From positions 62,001 to 126,000 of the forward strand of contig MU266342.1 in assembly GCA_021014945.1 (NCBI GenBank): DNA of 64,000 nucleotides, in the 5' to 3' direction. The notes below the pieces were generated by a model. The model did not search any database. It was given only the letters and a program-made list of their open reading frames with translations, and was not told the origin of the DNA. Source of the DNA: Leucogyrophana mollusca (Eukaryota; Basidiomycota; Agaricomycetes; Boletales). Each line of letters starts with the position of its first letter. Positions within the stretch are counted from its first letter, which is position 1. Shown one piece after another: positions 36,842-48,412 of this stretch. The translations under genes and the position numbers were made by a program.

Positions 36842-37580
36842 CTACATATCTGTAATGTCGACGGTATGGCTCCTTGATCTCAGAGTCTCTACAAGATACT
36901 CAATGTGTCTGAGTTTGCTCCAGACTTCTGAACAAACTCGCGTGAAAGAGACGTACACACCGCAGGCGCGGTTACGTTTGCGACATGGCCAGAGCGCAGA
37001 CCCAGAGGATGTGTCCTCGACGACGAGACCTACACCGACCGACGACTCATTTAGGATCGTTGGTGCGTGCAAGAGACTTACGCATAGATTTATTCAGTTT
37101 CAAATCAATACCGCACTTGATTGCGCCTACGAGATGTTGAAATGAATGGGGTTTGCCCTGTCGGACACCATCGGGGGTCCATCGGTGTCCCATCTTGAGC
37201 GCAAGCCAGGCAAAAGATAGCATAGCGGTTTGCAGTGCACCATCAACTAGCCGAATGAAATTCTTACTTTTCCCAGTAAGGTACCAGGTAAGACAACAGG
37301 GCCCCCGTCAACTACTTCTTGTTCAAATCAGTCAATTTCTGCCTGTATGAGTGCCAATAGACTGTAGTGCAGAGCTCCTGGAGCCGCTCCTTCAAGATGG
37401 TTTAGTATTGAATCTTGCAGAATCCTCTGAGTGTCGTATAATACCTCGACGTCTGCCATGTGTAGCATGATCTACTTCTCTGGCGTTGAAATCATACTCT
37501 TTGGTGAATGTTGCCCAGGTCTTGAAACCGCTGGGGGTGCAATCAATGAAAGTCCTGATTCGGTTCTCGATGAGCGCCAT
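36842..37580 (-). CDS. Uncharacterised multi-exon gene, structure uncertain
   Basis: I do not recognise this protein. A first exon from 37580 (MALIENRIRTFIDC...TFTKEYDFN) probably ends near 37476. The last two exons are well supported: ..37082 joined to 37029-36842 through a 52-nt GTAAGT...TAG intron (37030-37081). Upstream of 37082 the frame reads GHRWTPDGVRQGKPHSFQH and on to LNKSMR; the terminal exon reads LVVEDTSSGS, CRKRNRACGV and ends TVDITDM. Between about 37194 and 37475 three frames look partly coding, and several GT-AG combinations are possible. One joins NKNKNFIRLVDGALQTAML to the terminal part through a 49-nt intron. It could be an intact small protein of about 200-230 aa or a decaying gene. 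No domain could be named. Confidence 0.35.
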
Positions 37581-38306
37581 TGAAAAGGGAAACGAGGCAC
37601 TGATATGATCACCTATTCAAGTCGAACAAAATCTAGGTACAGTAGATATGAATGGTAGCTTGGAAACGAAGCATACTTCCTGCGTCAACCAGGAATGACC
37701 AAGTCTTTCTTGCCATTTGATTGAACAGTCGTCGCAATTGCGGAGATAAGATAAGATAACAGGCTATTTTTAATTGGTACGCTCAGCTTTAGCTTCCGCA
37801 TTTGGAAGGCAGTTATGAACAAAGACCTTGTTGGTTCTCGACGGTGGCACAACACACTGTACCTTGTACAATCCAGTTGACTACCCACACTATTAGCAGC
37901 TCCGGAGAAGACAAAAAGGCGTTGCCCACGAAATCATACGTCTATGAAGCCATAAATACCCAGCACCGGTGGGCGGACCCGAAGACCATAAGGCGGGTTG
38001 TCGCTCATTGTGGAGCGGATCCCATTATAGTCCACGCCATTGTTTGTTGAAGAATAGCTATTTCGGAACCACAAAATGAACATCGGACAAACACTCCCCA
38101 GGAGTATAAAGAACGCACCAAGGGTTCCTCAAATCCTCACCGCATTCTTTGCTCCCTGTCTCTCCCAGCAGACCCAGTGTCTCTTACCTTCTTTCAATTT
38201 ACCTTCTTTCACGACAGGCATCGACTGCCTTTGCTGCTCGTCTTAGACAGACTCGACGACTCTACCAATTGCCTCACGCTTGCTGATTCAAAACTCTGTT
38301 ATCACA
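37581..38306. other. Promoter region of the CBM19-like gene and upstream spacer
   Basis: 726 bp. A TATA-like TATAAAG occurs at 38106-38112, about 195 bp before the CBM19-like start codon, followed by a pyrimidine-rich leader. No gene recognised. Confidence 0.4.
38106..38112 (+). promoter_or_regulatory. TATA-like box of the CBM19-like gene
   Basis: TATAAAG about 195 bp before the start codon, followed by a C/T-rich stretch typical of strongly expressed fungal genes. Confidence 0.35.
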
Positions 38307-39712
38307 ATGAAGTTCTCTCTCCTCGCCACTCTCGCGCTCTCCACTTTGGTTTCTGCCCGCCCCGGTCTCAGGCGGCGTGCCAGCACAAGCGGATTTCTTC
38401 TCCAGAATGGGATTGACGCTATTAACCAGAAGTGAGGTCTTCCCTACACTCCTCCATGTGGCAGCTATTGACTGGTGCTTTCCAGCAATGGGTTCAAGTC
38501 TCTGACAGCGTCTTCGTCCTGTACATCTGGAGACGCCTGCGTGAACAGCCAGTTCGCGCAATGCGTTAGCGGTTCATACGTCCTGACCCCGTGTGGCTCT
38601 GGTCTCATGTAGGTTTTGGTCTGTATAATGACCCAAGCACACTCAAACCACGTCGGTTTTTAGCTGCGCCGCTTTGCCACTCGTTAACTCTGCGGGTACT
38701 AGCATCACATGCACCACCCAGGACGACGTCAACTCTCGTATCGCCGCTACTGGCGCGTCTGCTAACAGCACCACCAGCACCACCACCAGTGGTAGTGCTG
38801 CTCCCAGCGGCACCTCTTCCGCTAACAACACCGCCTCTACAAACTCCTCCAGCTCAGATTCCGGTGCACAATCATCTCTCACTCTCCTTTCCTCCCTCGT
38901 TGCGCCCGGTTTTGCCCAGAACGGTCAGAATACCAACACCTCAGAGGCCGGCGAAGTGGCGTCTCTCACATCCACTAACAACTTCATAAACTTCTGTGCG
39001 ACGCTGCCGAACCTTCCCAGTACCAACGGCCAGCAGATCAAGACCGGTTCTTGCAACCAGGCCCCTATGGGCGCAATCCCGTCCACTACGAACATGCCCA
39101 GTGCGAAGTTCGTGAGCCCTGCCAACTTGGATGTTGTCCCTGCGAATACCACCTTCCAGGTGACGCTTGCGATCCAGGGGATCGAGACTGGGTTCTTCGT
39201 AAACGCCGATACGAACTACTTTGCTGCTCCCCAACAACTTGACTCCACCTCGGGTCAAATTCAAGGACACTCGCACATCGTCATTGAGGCCCTTAGCTCC
39301 CTCTCACAGACCACACCCACCGACCCCACGAAATTCGCGTTCTTCCTTGGTCTTAACAGCAAGGCAGACGGGAAAGGACAGCTCTATGCGAATGTCACTG
39401 GTGGCTTGCCGGAGGGTGCATATAAGATGTCGACCATCAACACAGCAATGAACCACCAACCTGTCCTGGTTCCTATTGCGCAGCATGGGTCGCTGGATGA
39501 TGCGATTTATGTGAGTGTGTATCTTGGTTTTCCTTTTGGGTTGGTTTTGATCAATCAACCAGTTCACTGTTGCCGCTGCTGGCAAGAACGGCACGACGAC
39601 AACTACGACTTCTATCAAGGGCTCCTCGGTCGCCTCTACCAGTTCTGCTGCTCAGGGTACCACGACAAACGCCAAGACAAGTAACGCTAAAGTTGCCATG
39701 CGTGCGCTATGA
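38307..39712 (+). CDS. Secreted CBM19-like chitin-binding protein, 414 aa
   Basis: Four exons: 38307-38431, 38486-38608, 38664-39510, 39563-39712 (1245 nt). Signal peptide MKFSLLATLALSTLVSA, then a Cys-patterned module GDACVNSQFAQCVSGSYVL, TPCGSGLICAALPLVNS and TSITCTT that matches fungal CBM19 chitin-binding modules. A Ser/Thr/Asn-rich linker of about 60 residues follows. A second secreted domain (FINFCATLPNLPSTNGQQIK; ANTTFQVTLAIQGIETGFF; GHSHIVIEAL) is common in basidiomycete secreted proteins and has no assigned activity. The C-terminus is a Thr/Ser-rich tail. The last exon is read in a different frame from the ORF that runs through 39511-39562; the intron there is canonical and gives FTVAAAGKNG. 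Likely wall-associated; no catalytic residues are recognised. Confidence 0.8.
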
Positions 39713-40683
39713 CCCCTCTCCTACCACGACCGTCTCGTCCTCATCCCCGTGCTCAACTGAGTTGAGCAGTGTAGAACACGCTTCGCCATTCATCCAACAT
39801 CATCATTTCACGTTTCATACTCTCTTTCATTGCTGGGGCCTGGGTTGCTCTGAATGCAAATGTAGCTACTAGTACAGTGTATGTAGCACTACTCGCTCAA
39901 TAGTTTAGCACCATTAATAAATCGAAGTGAAGGGAATGTAACATTGTCGGAGGCCGCGTATCTCGCAGTGAATGTATCTTCTTCTAGAAACCTGGAACAC
40001 AAGTGAGAAAGCTCCAACATCTCCTTGGGAAGGCCGAAACTTATCAGATGGGGGTACTGATCTCTCACGGTGCCCCTTGTTGAAGCCTAAGTCGCGCTAT
40101 ACTTAAGACCGAGGCGCTGCACTGTACAAACTCAAACTTTGGTTGACGAAGTTCAAAAATAAATCAAGGTTTTTATGAAACAATCATGGGGCGTGGTGGC
40201 GCTGTTTGGCAAAAGCCTCTGATCCAAACAACCACTTGGCCTCACGGGTAGCCCGGCGGCGTGGTTTGAGTCTATCCCGAGTATATGGGTCGCGCACGGA
40301 CGGCACTAGAACCATACTTTCGTACGGGCATGGCTCGGTCTTGTTATTTTCAACTCATTGCCAATACACGCGTCACACAAACGCGCGCAAGCCGTCGTAA
40401 AGGCGTGCGATCCGTGACAAAATGTTTACCACCGATTTACTCCAGACTGTCACCGCTTGCCTGAAGGACCTCGAAGTTTTATTATAATCAGCTGTTGCAT
40501 ATCGTGACACATCTCCTACCTAGGCCGGCTCGTCGAATCACTGGCCCGTGCACGCCGCGGTGTTAAGTAGGCACCTTCGACTAATGCCTGAGATACTGTT
40601 CCAGGACGTGTGAGTGTTCCCATGCTGGGGCAGTCAATTGAAGTCTCATCTGAAGAGGCAACAGTGGATTAACCACCTCCTCC
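39713..40683. other. Intergenic region with a palindromic repeat
   Basis: 971 bp, the promoter side of the ABC transporter gene. It contains one copy of the TGTTTGG...CCAAACA element (40203-40231) that recurs at 48047-48075. No gene seen. Confidence 0.45.
40203..40231. repeat. Palindromic element copy 1, upstream of the ABC gene
   Basis: TGTTTGGC, ten variable bases, then GATCCAAACAA. The arms TGTTTGG and CCAAACA are exact reverse complements. A similar ATATGGGTCGCGC follows about 50 bp further on. The partner copy is at 48047-48075. Confidence 0.55.
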
Positions 40684-43600
40684 ATGATACCTCTGTACGC
40701 CGCTGCTGCGTCGGCAGCCCTTCTAGGCGTGCACTTCATTGTGCTTTCCAAACCACTTCGCCTCCTGTCGAGTCGTAGTGCACATCACCCACATCACCCC
40801 CCTGTCACTTACGACCGCCCCGACAATTGCGGGGAAGGCTTTTTTCCAAAGTTGGTCTCGCAGCATGGTGGGCCTGTCACCTTTGGTTTCCGACTTTCCA
40901 GGTTCATCGGCTGCTTGGTGCTATTGGTGTTATCATGGATCACGCCGGGATCGCAAGAACAGCACGAAAAACTACAGAGCACGATGGACCTTCACCTTCC
41001 GTCGTTACGGGGTTTTGCTTTATGTACCAAGTGGCACCCGTTCGGACTCATCGTCACAATGGTATACATTTTCATTAGCCTCTGAACGTAGCCTTGTCTT
41101 ATCGCAGGTCAGACATATGCTTCTTTACTGGGTGTGATCTCAGTGACAGGTCGGCCACGATGGAATCGAATCGCGTCCAACCACCTCGCCGCCTTACTGT
41201 TTGTGACATTCGCAGTTTATGCACACCGCGACCTTTATCCACTCGCCACCTTCACGAAACAACCGCAGGATATCTCAGAAGGATGGCTGCTATGGACCAA
41301 AGTCGTCATCTTGGCCTTCATTGGCGCCCTATTCCCAGTGATCAGTCCTCGGCATTATGTCCCGTTCGATCCTGCGGTATGTATATCAGTGGCTCCTTAA
41401 CTGCACATGTTCAACAAATTTGCAAGGATCCTGCGGATACACCGCACCCCGAGCAAATCGCGCCTTGGTTATCGATGCTGACATACTCATGGGAGGACCC
41501 CATCGTCTATTTAGCCTATAGAATGCCTCACTTATCTCACGAGAAGTTGCCTCCTTTGGCAGACCAAGATCGATCCAAAAACTTGGTGAAGAAGTCTTTC
41601 CCAGTAAGATTTTGGCGCTGTGGAACCACAATGAGGCTAACAGTGGTTATCTGATAAGGAACTCGACCCTTTTTCCGGAAGCAAGAGGCGTCATATTTTT
41701 TTCGGACTCATGAAAGTGTATCGTGAGTGTGAATGGCCTCCGACCGTCGGCAGGCGTTTATGCGGACTACAGGCACCGAATACATGATCCTGGCGTTGAT
41801 GATATCCTTCTATGTAAGTTTCTTCCAACGCTCATCGGAAAGAGATGACTGAATATGGATCCAGGCCGTTGCAAGCGTCGGTAGTCCGATTGGTATCAAC
41901 TACCTTCTTTTGTGAGTGGTTTATGATATTTGACATTCGTGACATGGTAAATTACTGTTTGCAGGTACTTGGAAACCAACGGTGAAGGTGCCGTTGTGCG
42001 ACCTTGGGTTTGGATTGCATGGCTTTTCCTAGGCCCTACGGTGGGCTCCCTTGCGATACAGTGGTATACATTCCTTGCGGTATGCCCTCGATAGTTCTCG
42101 ACATCCATTGCACAATTTGACCTGTTTCTCAGACCCGCGTTCTCGTCCGCACAGAAGGCACGATCACGCAACTTGTCTTCGAGCACGCACTCCGCATTCG
42201 AATGAAAGCGGAGCTTCCGGATGACAGCAGGAACAGCGGCGAGCCAGCGACGGTCTCCTCTCCTGACACTCCGTCCATCACTCAACGCAGAACGGCTGCT
42301 CAAGAGGGTCCAGACGGAAGTGACGATGAAATGACCCATGCTAGTTCTGCGAGTGACTCCTCGTCGCCTTTAAGGATGGCTACCCTGAAGACAAAAGACA
42401 CAAAAAGCGCAAGGGAGGATGATGATAATCAAATGCCCAAATCGAGCGCCGACAATCTAGTTGGCAAAATGAACAACCTCGTCACAACGGACTTGACGAA
42501 CATTATAGAAGGAAGAGATTTCCTGTTCCTAGGTGTGTGAAGTGAGCATCTTGCGAAATTGTGCTGATGTGCCGCAGTGCTCTACATCCCTTTGCAGACC
42601 GCTTTATGTATCTGGTTCCTGTATGGAATTCTGGGGGGGAGTGCACTTGTCGGTCTGGTTGTCATGGTTCTTCTCTTCCCACTCCCAGGCTATGTTGGCA
42701 AAAGGATCCAGACAGTGCAGATCAAGAAGATGCATAAGGTATACTCGTTTACTTGTCGACCTCACTTCCATTTCACAAGCCTGCAATGTAGACAGATGCG
42801 AGAGTGCAAACAGTAACAGAGAGTAAGTTTCTTCACTAACCTTCAACCCCTTTTAGCTCACGGTGACGTAGCCATGAACGTTCTCCGGATGGTCAAACTC
42901 TTTGGGTGGGAAAACAAGATGGACAAGAAGATCACGGAGAAGCGCGAAGAAGAACTTGTTTGGACATGGAAACAGAAAATCCTGGAGCTAATCAACAACA
43001 ACTTGAAGTGCGTAGTTGCACGGCTTTTACTAGTTGGTCACAGGCTAACAGTGGTTTAGCCTTGCAATTCCACTTTTGACGATGCTTGCCACATATTCCA
43101 CCTATGTAAGTTTATTTTTTTTCAGGCCGAAGGCGTAGCTCATTATTTCGCAGACCCTCATCATGGGACAAACCCTAAGTGGTACGCACGACTGTGGCAC
43201 GCTGACTTGTAGCTTACTCACCACAACGCAATAGCCTCCAAAGTGTTTTCATCCATGTCTAGTGCGTGGCCCAATACAACGCTCGTGACCACCGGCAATT
43301 GACCCCTTCCTGCAGTCTTTGACATCATGAAGGTTCAACTTCAAGCAGTGTTTTATTTGGTTGCAGATCTCATACAAGGTGAACATTCTTCTCTCGTGTA
43401 GTGTTCACAGCATAATGATTGCCTCCAGCCAAAGTATCGTTGGATCGCGTGAACAGTTTCCTAGTCGATACTGAGCTATTAGATTCGTTCAGTAAGACCG
43501 ATGAACGTGGAACACCGTTGTTTTCTCAGAGCGAAGAAGAGTCGACCGTCATTGGGTTCCGGAACGCACTATTTGCGTGGTCGAACCGGAGCAATGGCTC

Positions 43601-46600
43601 TTTGACCCCTTCGAAACGACAGTTCACGCTACATATCGACGACCAGGTTTTCTTTCACCGCGGACGCATCAACCTTATTGTCGGACCAACGGGTTCTGGG
43701 AAGACATCGATGCTGATGGCTTTGCTGGGTGCTTCGGATCGCACCCTTTGATGTGCGCTACTGTGTTGACTCTTATTCTCGCTTACAGGGGAGATGCATT
43801 TTATTCCATCGGGTCCAACATCATGGTTCAATCTTCCTCGTAAAGGAGGAGTTGCATACGCGGCACAAGAATCATGGGTTCAGAATGAGACCATCAGGGT
43901 ATGGGAGTTCCATGGCACTCTCAATAGTATTCTGACTGTACTTGTAGGAAAACATTCTTTTTGGGTCGCCCTACGATGCAACACGGTACAAGAAAGGTAT
44001 TCCCGCCCTGCGTTTCATCTGCGAGTGGTCCTCATGCCCGAGAAAACAGTTTTGTATCAGTGTGCTCTCGAGCGTGACCTGACGTTGTTCGAGGCTGGGG
44101 ACCGGACAGAAGTTGGGGAGAAAGGTCTCACTCTCAGGCCAGTTAATCCCCACATTCGGACTTGACAGACGTCTGATATTTTGGCAATCTAGTGGTGGTC
44201 AGAAGGTATACCTAACCCGCGTTTTCCTTCGTAGACTGACGTCGTGGACAGGCCAGAATTACTCTCGCGAGGGCAATATACTCATCAGCTCAAATCCTCT
44301 TACTGGATGATGTGAGTGTAGAACGAGTAGGAATCTATCCCCCTAATCGCAACCCTGAAGATACTTGCCGCCCTTGATGTCCACACTTCGAAATGGATTG
44401 TCGATAAATGTTTGGCTGGCGATTTGGTCAAGGGTCGAACTGTCATCCTGGTGGTAAGTTGTGAGCTCGCAGGCCCGATTGCGTTTCACTGAGCCTCCTC
44501 AACGCAGACACATAATGTAGCGATGACGAGCGTCATAGCTCACTTCGTGGTTTCTCTCGGTTCCAATGGACGTATCGTTAGCCAAGGCTCGATCTCCGAT
44601 GCCATTGCCAAGGATGGCAAGCTAGCCGCGGAAATGGCTAAAGAACAAGAAGCCATCGAGGAAGCCATCGAGGAAACTATCGATCAAGAACCAGATACCA
44701 TTGATGCCGAGCAAGAAGTCGAAGCGGAGACTGCTGTGGACGGCAAACTTGTAGTAGCCGAAGAAATTCTCGAAGGCCATATTAGCTGGCCTGCTTGTGA
44801 GTTCGTCACGGATGCCCTTGGAGACTATGCTTAGGCTTTTATAGTCAAACTATATCTTGCCAGTTTGGGAGGCCAATATCCACTCCTTTTCTGGGTCGTT
44901 TTCGTCGGCCTCATGGTCATCACAGACCTTGTTGACTCCGTGCAGACATGGTTCCTCGGCTATTGGGCCTCTCAGTACGAAGATCATGCCCCGTCGGAAG
45001 TTAAAGTCGAGTCGTGAGTTTGGTCCGTAATCTCAAAAACAAAACTGACACCGCAACACACAAGTTACCTTGTAGTATACGCACTCCTCCTCGTGCTTGC
45101 CAGTATCGGGTATCTATCGGGTTGGGCTATTTACTATTATGGATCAATGAGAGCATCGAAGACTATCCACAAGAAGCTCATCGTATCTGTCTTGGGCACA
45201 ACTTTGAGGTGCGCAGAATGGACTTGATGTACGTAGTTGGCTGACTAAACTCAGGTGGCTTGATACTACCCCAACCTCTCGAGTGATTACCCGATGTACA
45301 CAGGACATTAGAGCCAGTAAGACTTTCCTTCTGACTAGTAATGCTGTATAACCCACCGACTTTGTAGTCGACGGACCTTTTGCTCAGGGCATTGGTATGG
45401 CTGTCGAAGGGTCTCTGAAGATGCTTGTCAAGCTGGGAGCTGTCGTTTTGATGACGCCAGTTTTCTTGGTCCCCGGGGTCGTCGTCGGGGTCATCGGTGG
45501 AATTGTTGGGAGAATTTACATGAAAGCACAGCTGTCCGTCAAGCGAGAAATGAGTATCGCAAAAGCTCCTGTCTTGGGGCATTTCGGGGCCGCTATCGCT
45601 GGACTAAGTGAGTTCTCCTGATATAGCGCCCGCTCATGCGTTCTGATCAACTCGCCACTAGCTTCGATTCGAGCGTACGGTGCACAAGAATCATTCAAGC
45701 AAAAGTCACTCGTTCGAATTGACCGTTACACGAAATCAGCGCGCATGTTCTACAATTTGAATCGGTGAGTATTCCATTACAGATTTTCTAGTCGTAGGTG
45801 TTAATGTGTTTATCAAGCTGGGTCTGTGTTCGCATTGACTCCATGGGCGCCCTGTTCTCCGCGGGTCTTGCCGCGTATCTCGTTTATGGACCCAGTGGTT
45901 CGCAACCATCTAACATCGGGTTTTCATTGAATATGGCAGGTGCGCGTGGTAATCATCTATCTTTGCAGACTCGCTTACCGTTATCTCGGCAGTGGGATTT
46001 AGCTCCATGATCCTGTGGTGGGTACGGATATTGAATGAAGTAGAAGTTAACGGTGAGCCGTCGGTAGTATAAGTGTATTTATACATATATTTAACTTACT
46101 TTTATTGCAGGGAACAGGTAGGTTTCTGAGTACTTCCAGAAACTTGTGCTAACGATCAGATAGTCTCGAGAGGATCGACAGTTACATCCAAATTGAGCAG
46201 GAGCCGAAACCTACAGAAGGTGGACAGCCTCCAGCCTATTGGCCTGCCAGTGGTGACTTACGGGTGGAGAAACTGAGTGCTCGGTATTCTTCGGTAAGCA
46301 GGCTCACGGATCATTGCTTCTTGTCTGATCATGGTTTATCAGGATGGTCCCAAAGTTCTAAAAGACTTGTCTTTCCACATCGCGTCTGGTGAGCGTGTGG
46401 GAATTGGTATGTGTCAACTCAGCTAGGCTTCTACAGTATGATGCTCAGACAATCTACAGTTGGACGCACCGGTAGTGGGAAGGTGACCATCGAACCCAGC
46501 TTTTTTTTTCTGTCGTACTGAACATGCCGCAGAGCTCTTTGACGCTATCACTTCTCCGCTCTATCTTTACTGATGGCGAGGTCTATTATGACGGTATTCC

Positions 46601-47455
46601 GACCAGATCGCTCAATCTGGAAGCACTTCGTTCGAATGTCACCATAATCCCTCAGATCGTACGTTCCACGATACACTTGCGTGTAAAACACACATCCCTG
46701 ACGTCACCCCGAAGCCCGAGTTGCTCACCGGTACACTTCGACAAAATCTCGACCCCTTCGACCAACACGACGATGCGGTTTTAAACGACGCCCTGCGCTC
46801 CGCAGGGCTATTTGCGGTCCAAGACGAGTCTGATGAAGGAAGACTAACTCTCGACAGTCCAATATCCAGTGGGGGTGGCAATCTGTCCGTCGGTCAACGC
46901 CAGATCCTCGCTCTTGCAAGAGCCATGGTACGCGGGAGCAAGTTGTTGATTTTGGACGAAGGTTAGTGTGGTAATTCTCTCGCCTGCATTATCTGACCAA
47001 TATTTTTTTTCAGCTACATCCGCGATAGGTAAGTCTTTTTGGACGTCAGTACCCGCAGGCTGCGTCTAATGTCCCTCGAGACTATAAGACGGACTCGGCC
47101 ATCCAGTCTTCTCTCAGGAATAGCCTTCATGATGTCACTCAGATCATAGTCGCCCATCGCCTGCATTCCATCATCGACGCAGACAAAATCGTAAGTTTTG
47201 GAATAGCCTAAGTAATATGTTGAAAGCTGATTCCTTTGTAGATGGTTCTTGATGCAGGCAAGCTTGTAAGTTCGCCACGAGCTTTTGGCGAATATAGTTG
47301 TTGACTTGTTTGTTCAGGTGGAATTTGGAAGCCCTTGGGAGTTGTTACAGAACGAGAAGGGGGTGCTCCGCGCGCTCGTTGATGAAAGTGGGGACAAAAA
47401 GGCTCTGTACGCATTGGCAGCTGGGGAGGTGTCAAAGGTCGAAGGCCACAGTTGA
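40684..47455 (+). CDS. ABCC-type full ABC transporter (TMD0-TMD1-NBD1-TMD2-NBD2), 1587 aa
   Basis: Multidrug-resistance-associated/bile-acid type exporter in the plasma or vacuolar membrane. Forty exons: 40684-41061, 41113-41376, 41427-41603, 41659-41722, 41773-41813, 41865-41911, 41965-42079, 42133-42532, 42578-42738, 42792-42822, 42872-43007, 43060-43105, 43154-43181, 43235-43261, 43316-43378, 43429-43728, 43789-43898, 43948-43996, 44050-44137, 44193-44205, 44252-44311, 44361-44453, 44508-44796, 44845-45013, 45065-45208, 45255-45316, 45368-45607, 45662-45764, 45818-45939, 45993-46052, 46111-46117, 46164-46293, 46343-46406, 46460-46482, 46533-46658, 46715-46961, 47014-47028, 47081-47190, 47242-47265, 47318-47455 (4764 nt). 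NBD1: Walker A GPTGSGKTS, signature LSGGQKARI, Walker B ILLLDD. NBD2: GRTGSGKSS, LSVGQRQ, LLILDEATSAID, AHRL. Acidic linker after NBD1. Micro-exons of 7, 13 and 15 nt; one GC donor at 44138. The transported substrate cannot be deduced. Confidence 0.88.
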
Positions 47456-48412
47456 TTACCGCGTCATGCTGGGTCGTTTCGTACGACGTGGAATGCCGTC
47501 TACTCGTGTCTTCAGCGAATTAAATACCAAAAATATCCTGACCAGCGTCGAGCCTTGTCTATCGCACCAAGCCAGGTAACGTTGTTGCGGCTCTGCGGGC
47601 CTAAGATAGGGCTTCTCGACTAACCTGACGCAAGGAATTATCGTGCTTGATAAATCTTTCGCGCGGGCACTTGCAAGCCCTCGCAATGGATGTGTCTCTA
47701 TTGCAGTGCGACCAATGTCTTTAAGGACTGTCCAATCACGCCGCAACGACTTCTGCTGGCATGCAGCGTCAGGGTCACTTCCAAGATGGAATGGGATCAC
47801 ATTTGCTTACGTCAACTTTCTGCACACACTGGTTTGCAGTCGACCTGGTGATAATAGCAGTACCACGGGAAATACAAAACGAAAGCCTATGGCTCTGAGT
47901 GCTACAGAGTGAGCAGGGCAGCTTTTCGAGCTGTGACACCCGTCGCGAGCGAAACGCAGACAAATTTCGCTATCCTTCGCCTATATGGCTGATTCAATTA
48001 AACAAGAGCAATCCTGCCGCATAGGTGCAAGACTGCTCGCCAGCGTTGTTTGGCTAAGGCTTTAGATCCAAACAAAGGGTTACCGGATATGGGTTGCGCG
48101 TTTATGATCGACGCGATGCCGACGATTAATGATTTAGCTCGGATTGGACCCGATTAAAAAGTGTATTAAAGCAGCATTCTGGTAGGTGCGGCATTCTTAC
48201 AGTAGTCATCTTGACTACGAACGCCTTTGTAACCAAATAGGCCTACCTTCCACCTCATCCATCTCTTCCGGTACGTTGGCTGTGTAGTCATCAAAACGGC
48301 TGAAGGTTCATTGTGACTCATTGTGTTGGGCAACATTCATAGGTTCGGAGGGGCCAGTTCAGCGTTGTCCATTTCTCCTGAAACCTCGCCATACCGTCTG
48401 GGCCTAATCACA
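47456..48412. other. Intergenic region with a palindromic repeat; THR1 promoter
   Basis: 957 bp. It carries the second copy of the TGTTTGG...CCAAACA element. A minus-strand ORF at 47456-47800 has no splice or homology support. Confidence 0.45.
48047..48075. repeat. Palindromic element copy 2, downstream of the ABC gene
   Basis: TGTTTGGC...GATCCAAACAA, with five differences in 29 positions from the copy at 40203-40231. It is followed closely by ATATGGGTTGCGCG, also similar to the first locus. Confidence 0.55.

Noticed and set aside
40240..40330. tRNA-like sequence in the GC-rich block upstream of the ABC gene
   Set aside because: No acceptor stem pairing or T-loop of the right spacing could be drawn.
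41041..41160. Apparent frameshift near the N-terminus of the ABC transporter
   Set aside because: Using the acceptor at 41112 instead of the nearer CAG keeps the frame and gives the family-like TYASLLGVISV, so no frameshift is needed.
47456..47800. Minus-strand ORF of 114 codons after the ABC gene
   Set aside because: No splice sites, motif or upstream region to support it.
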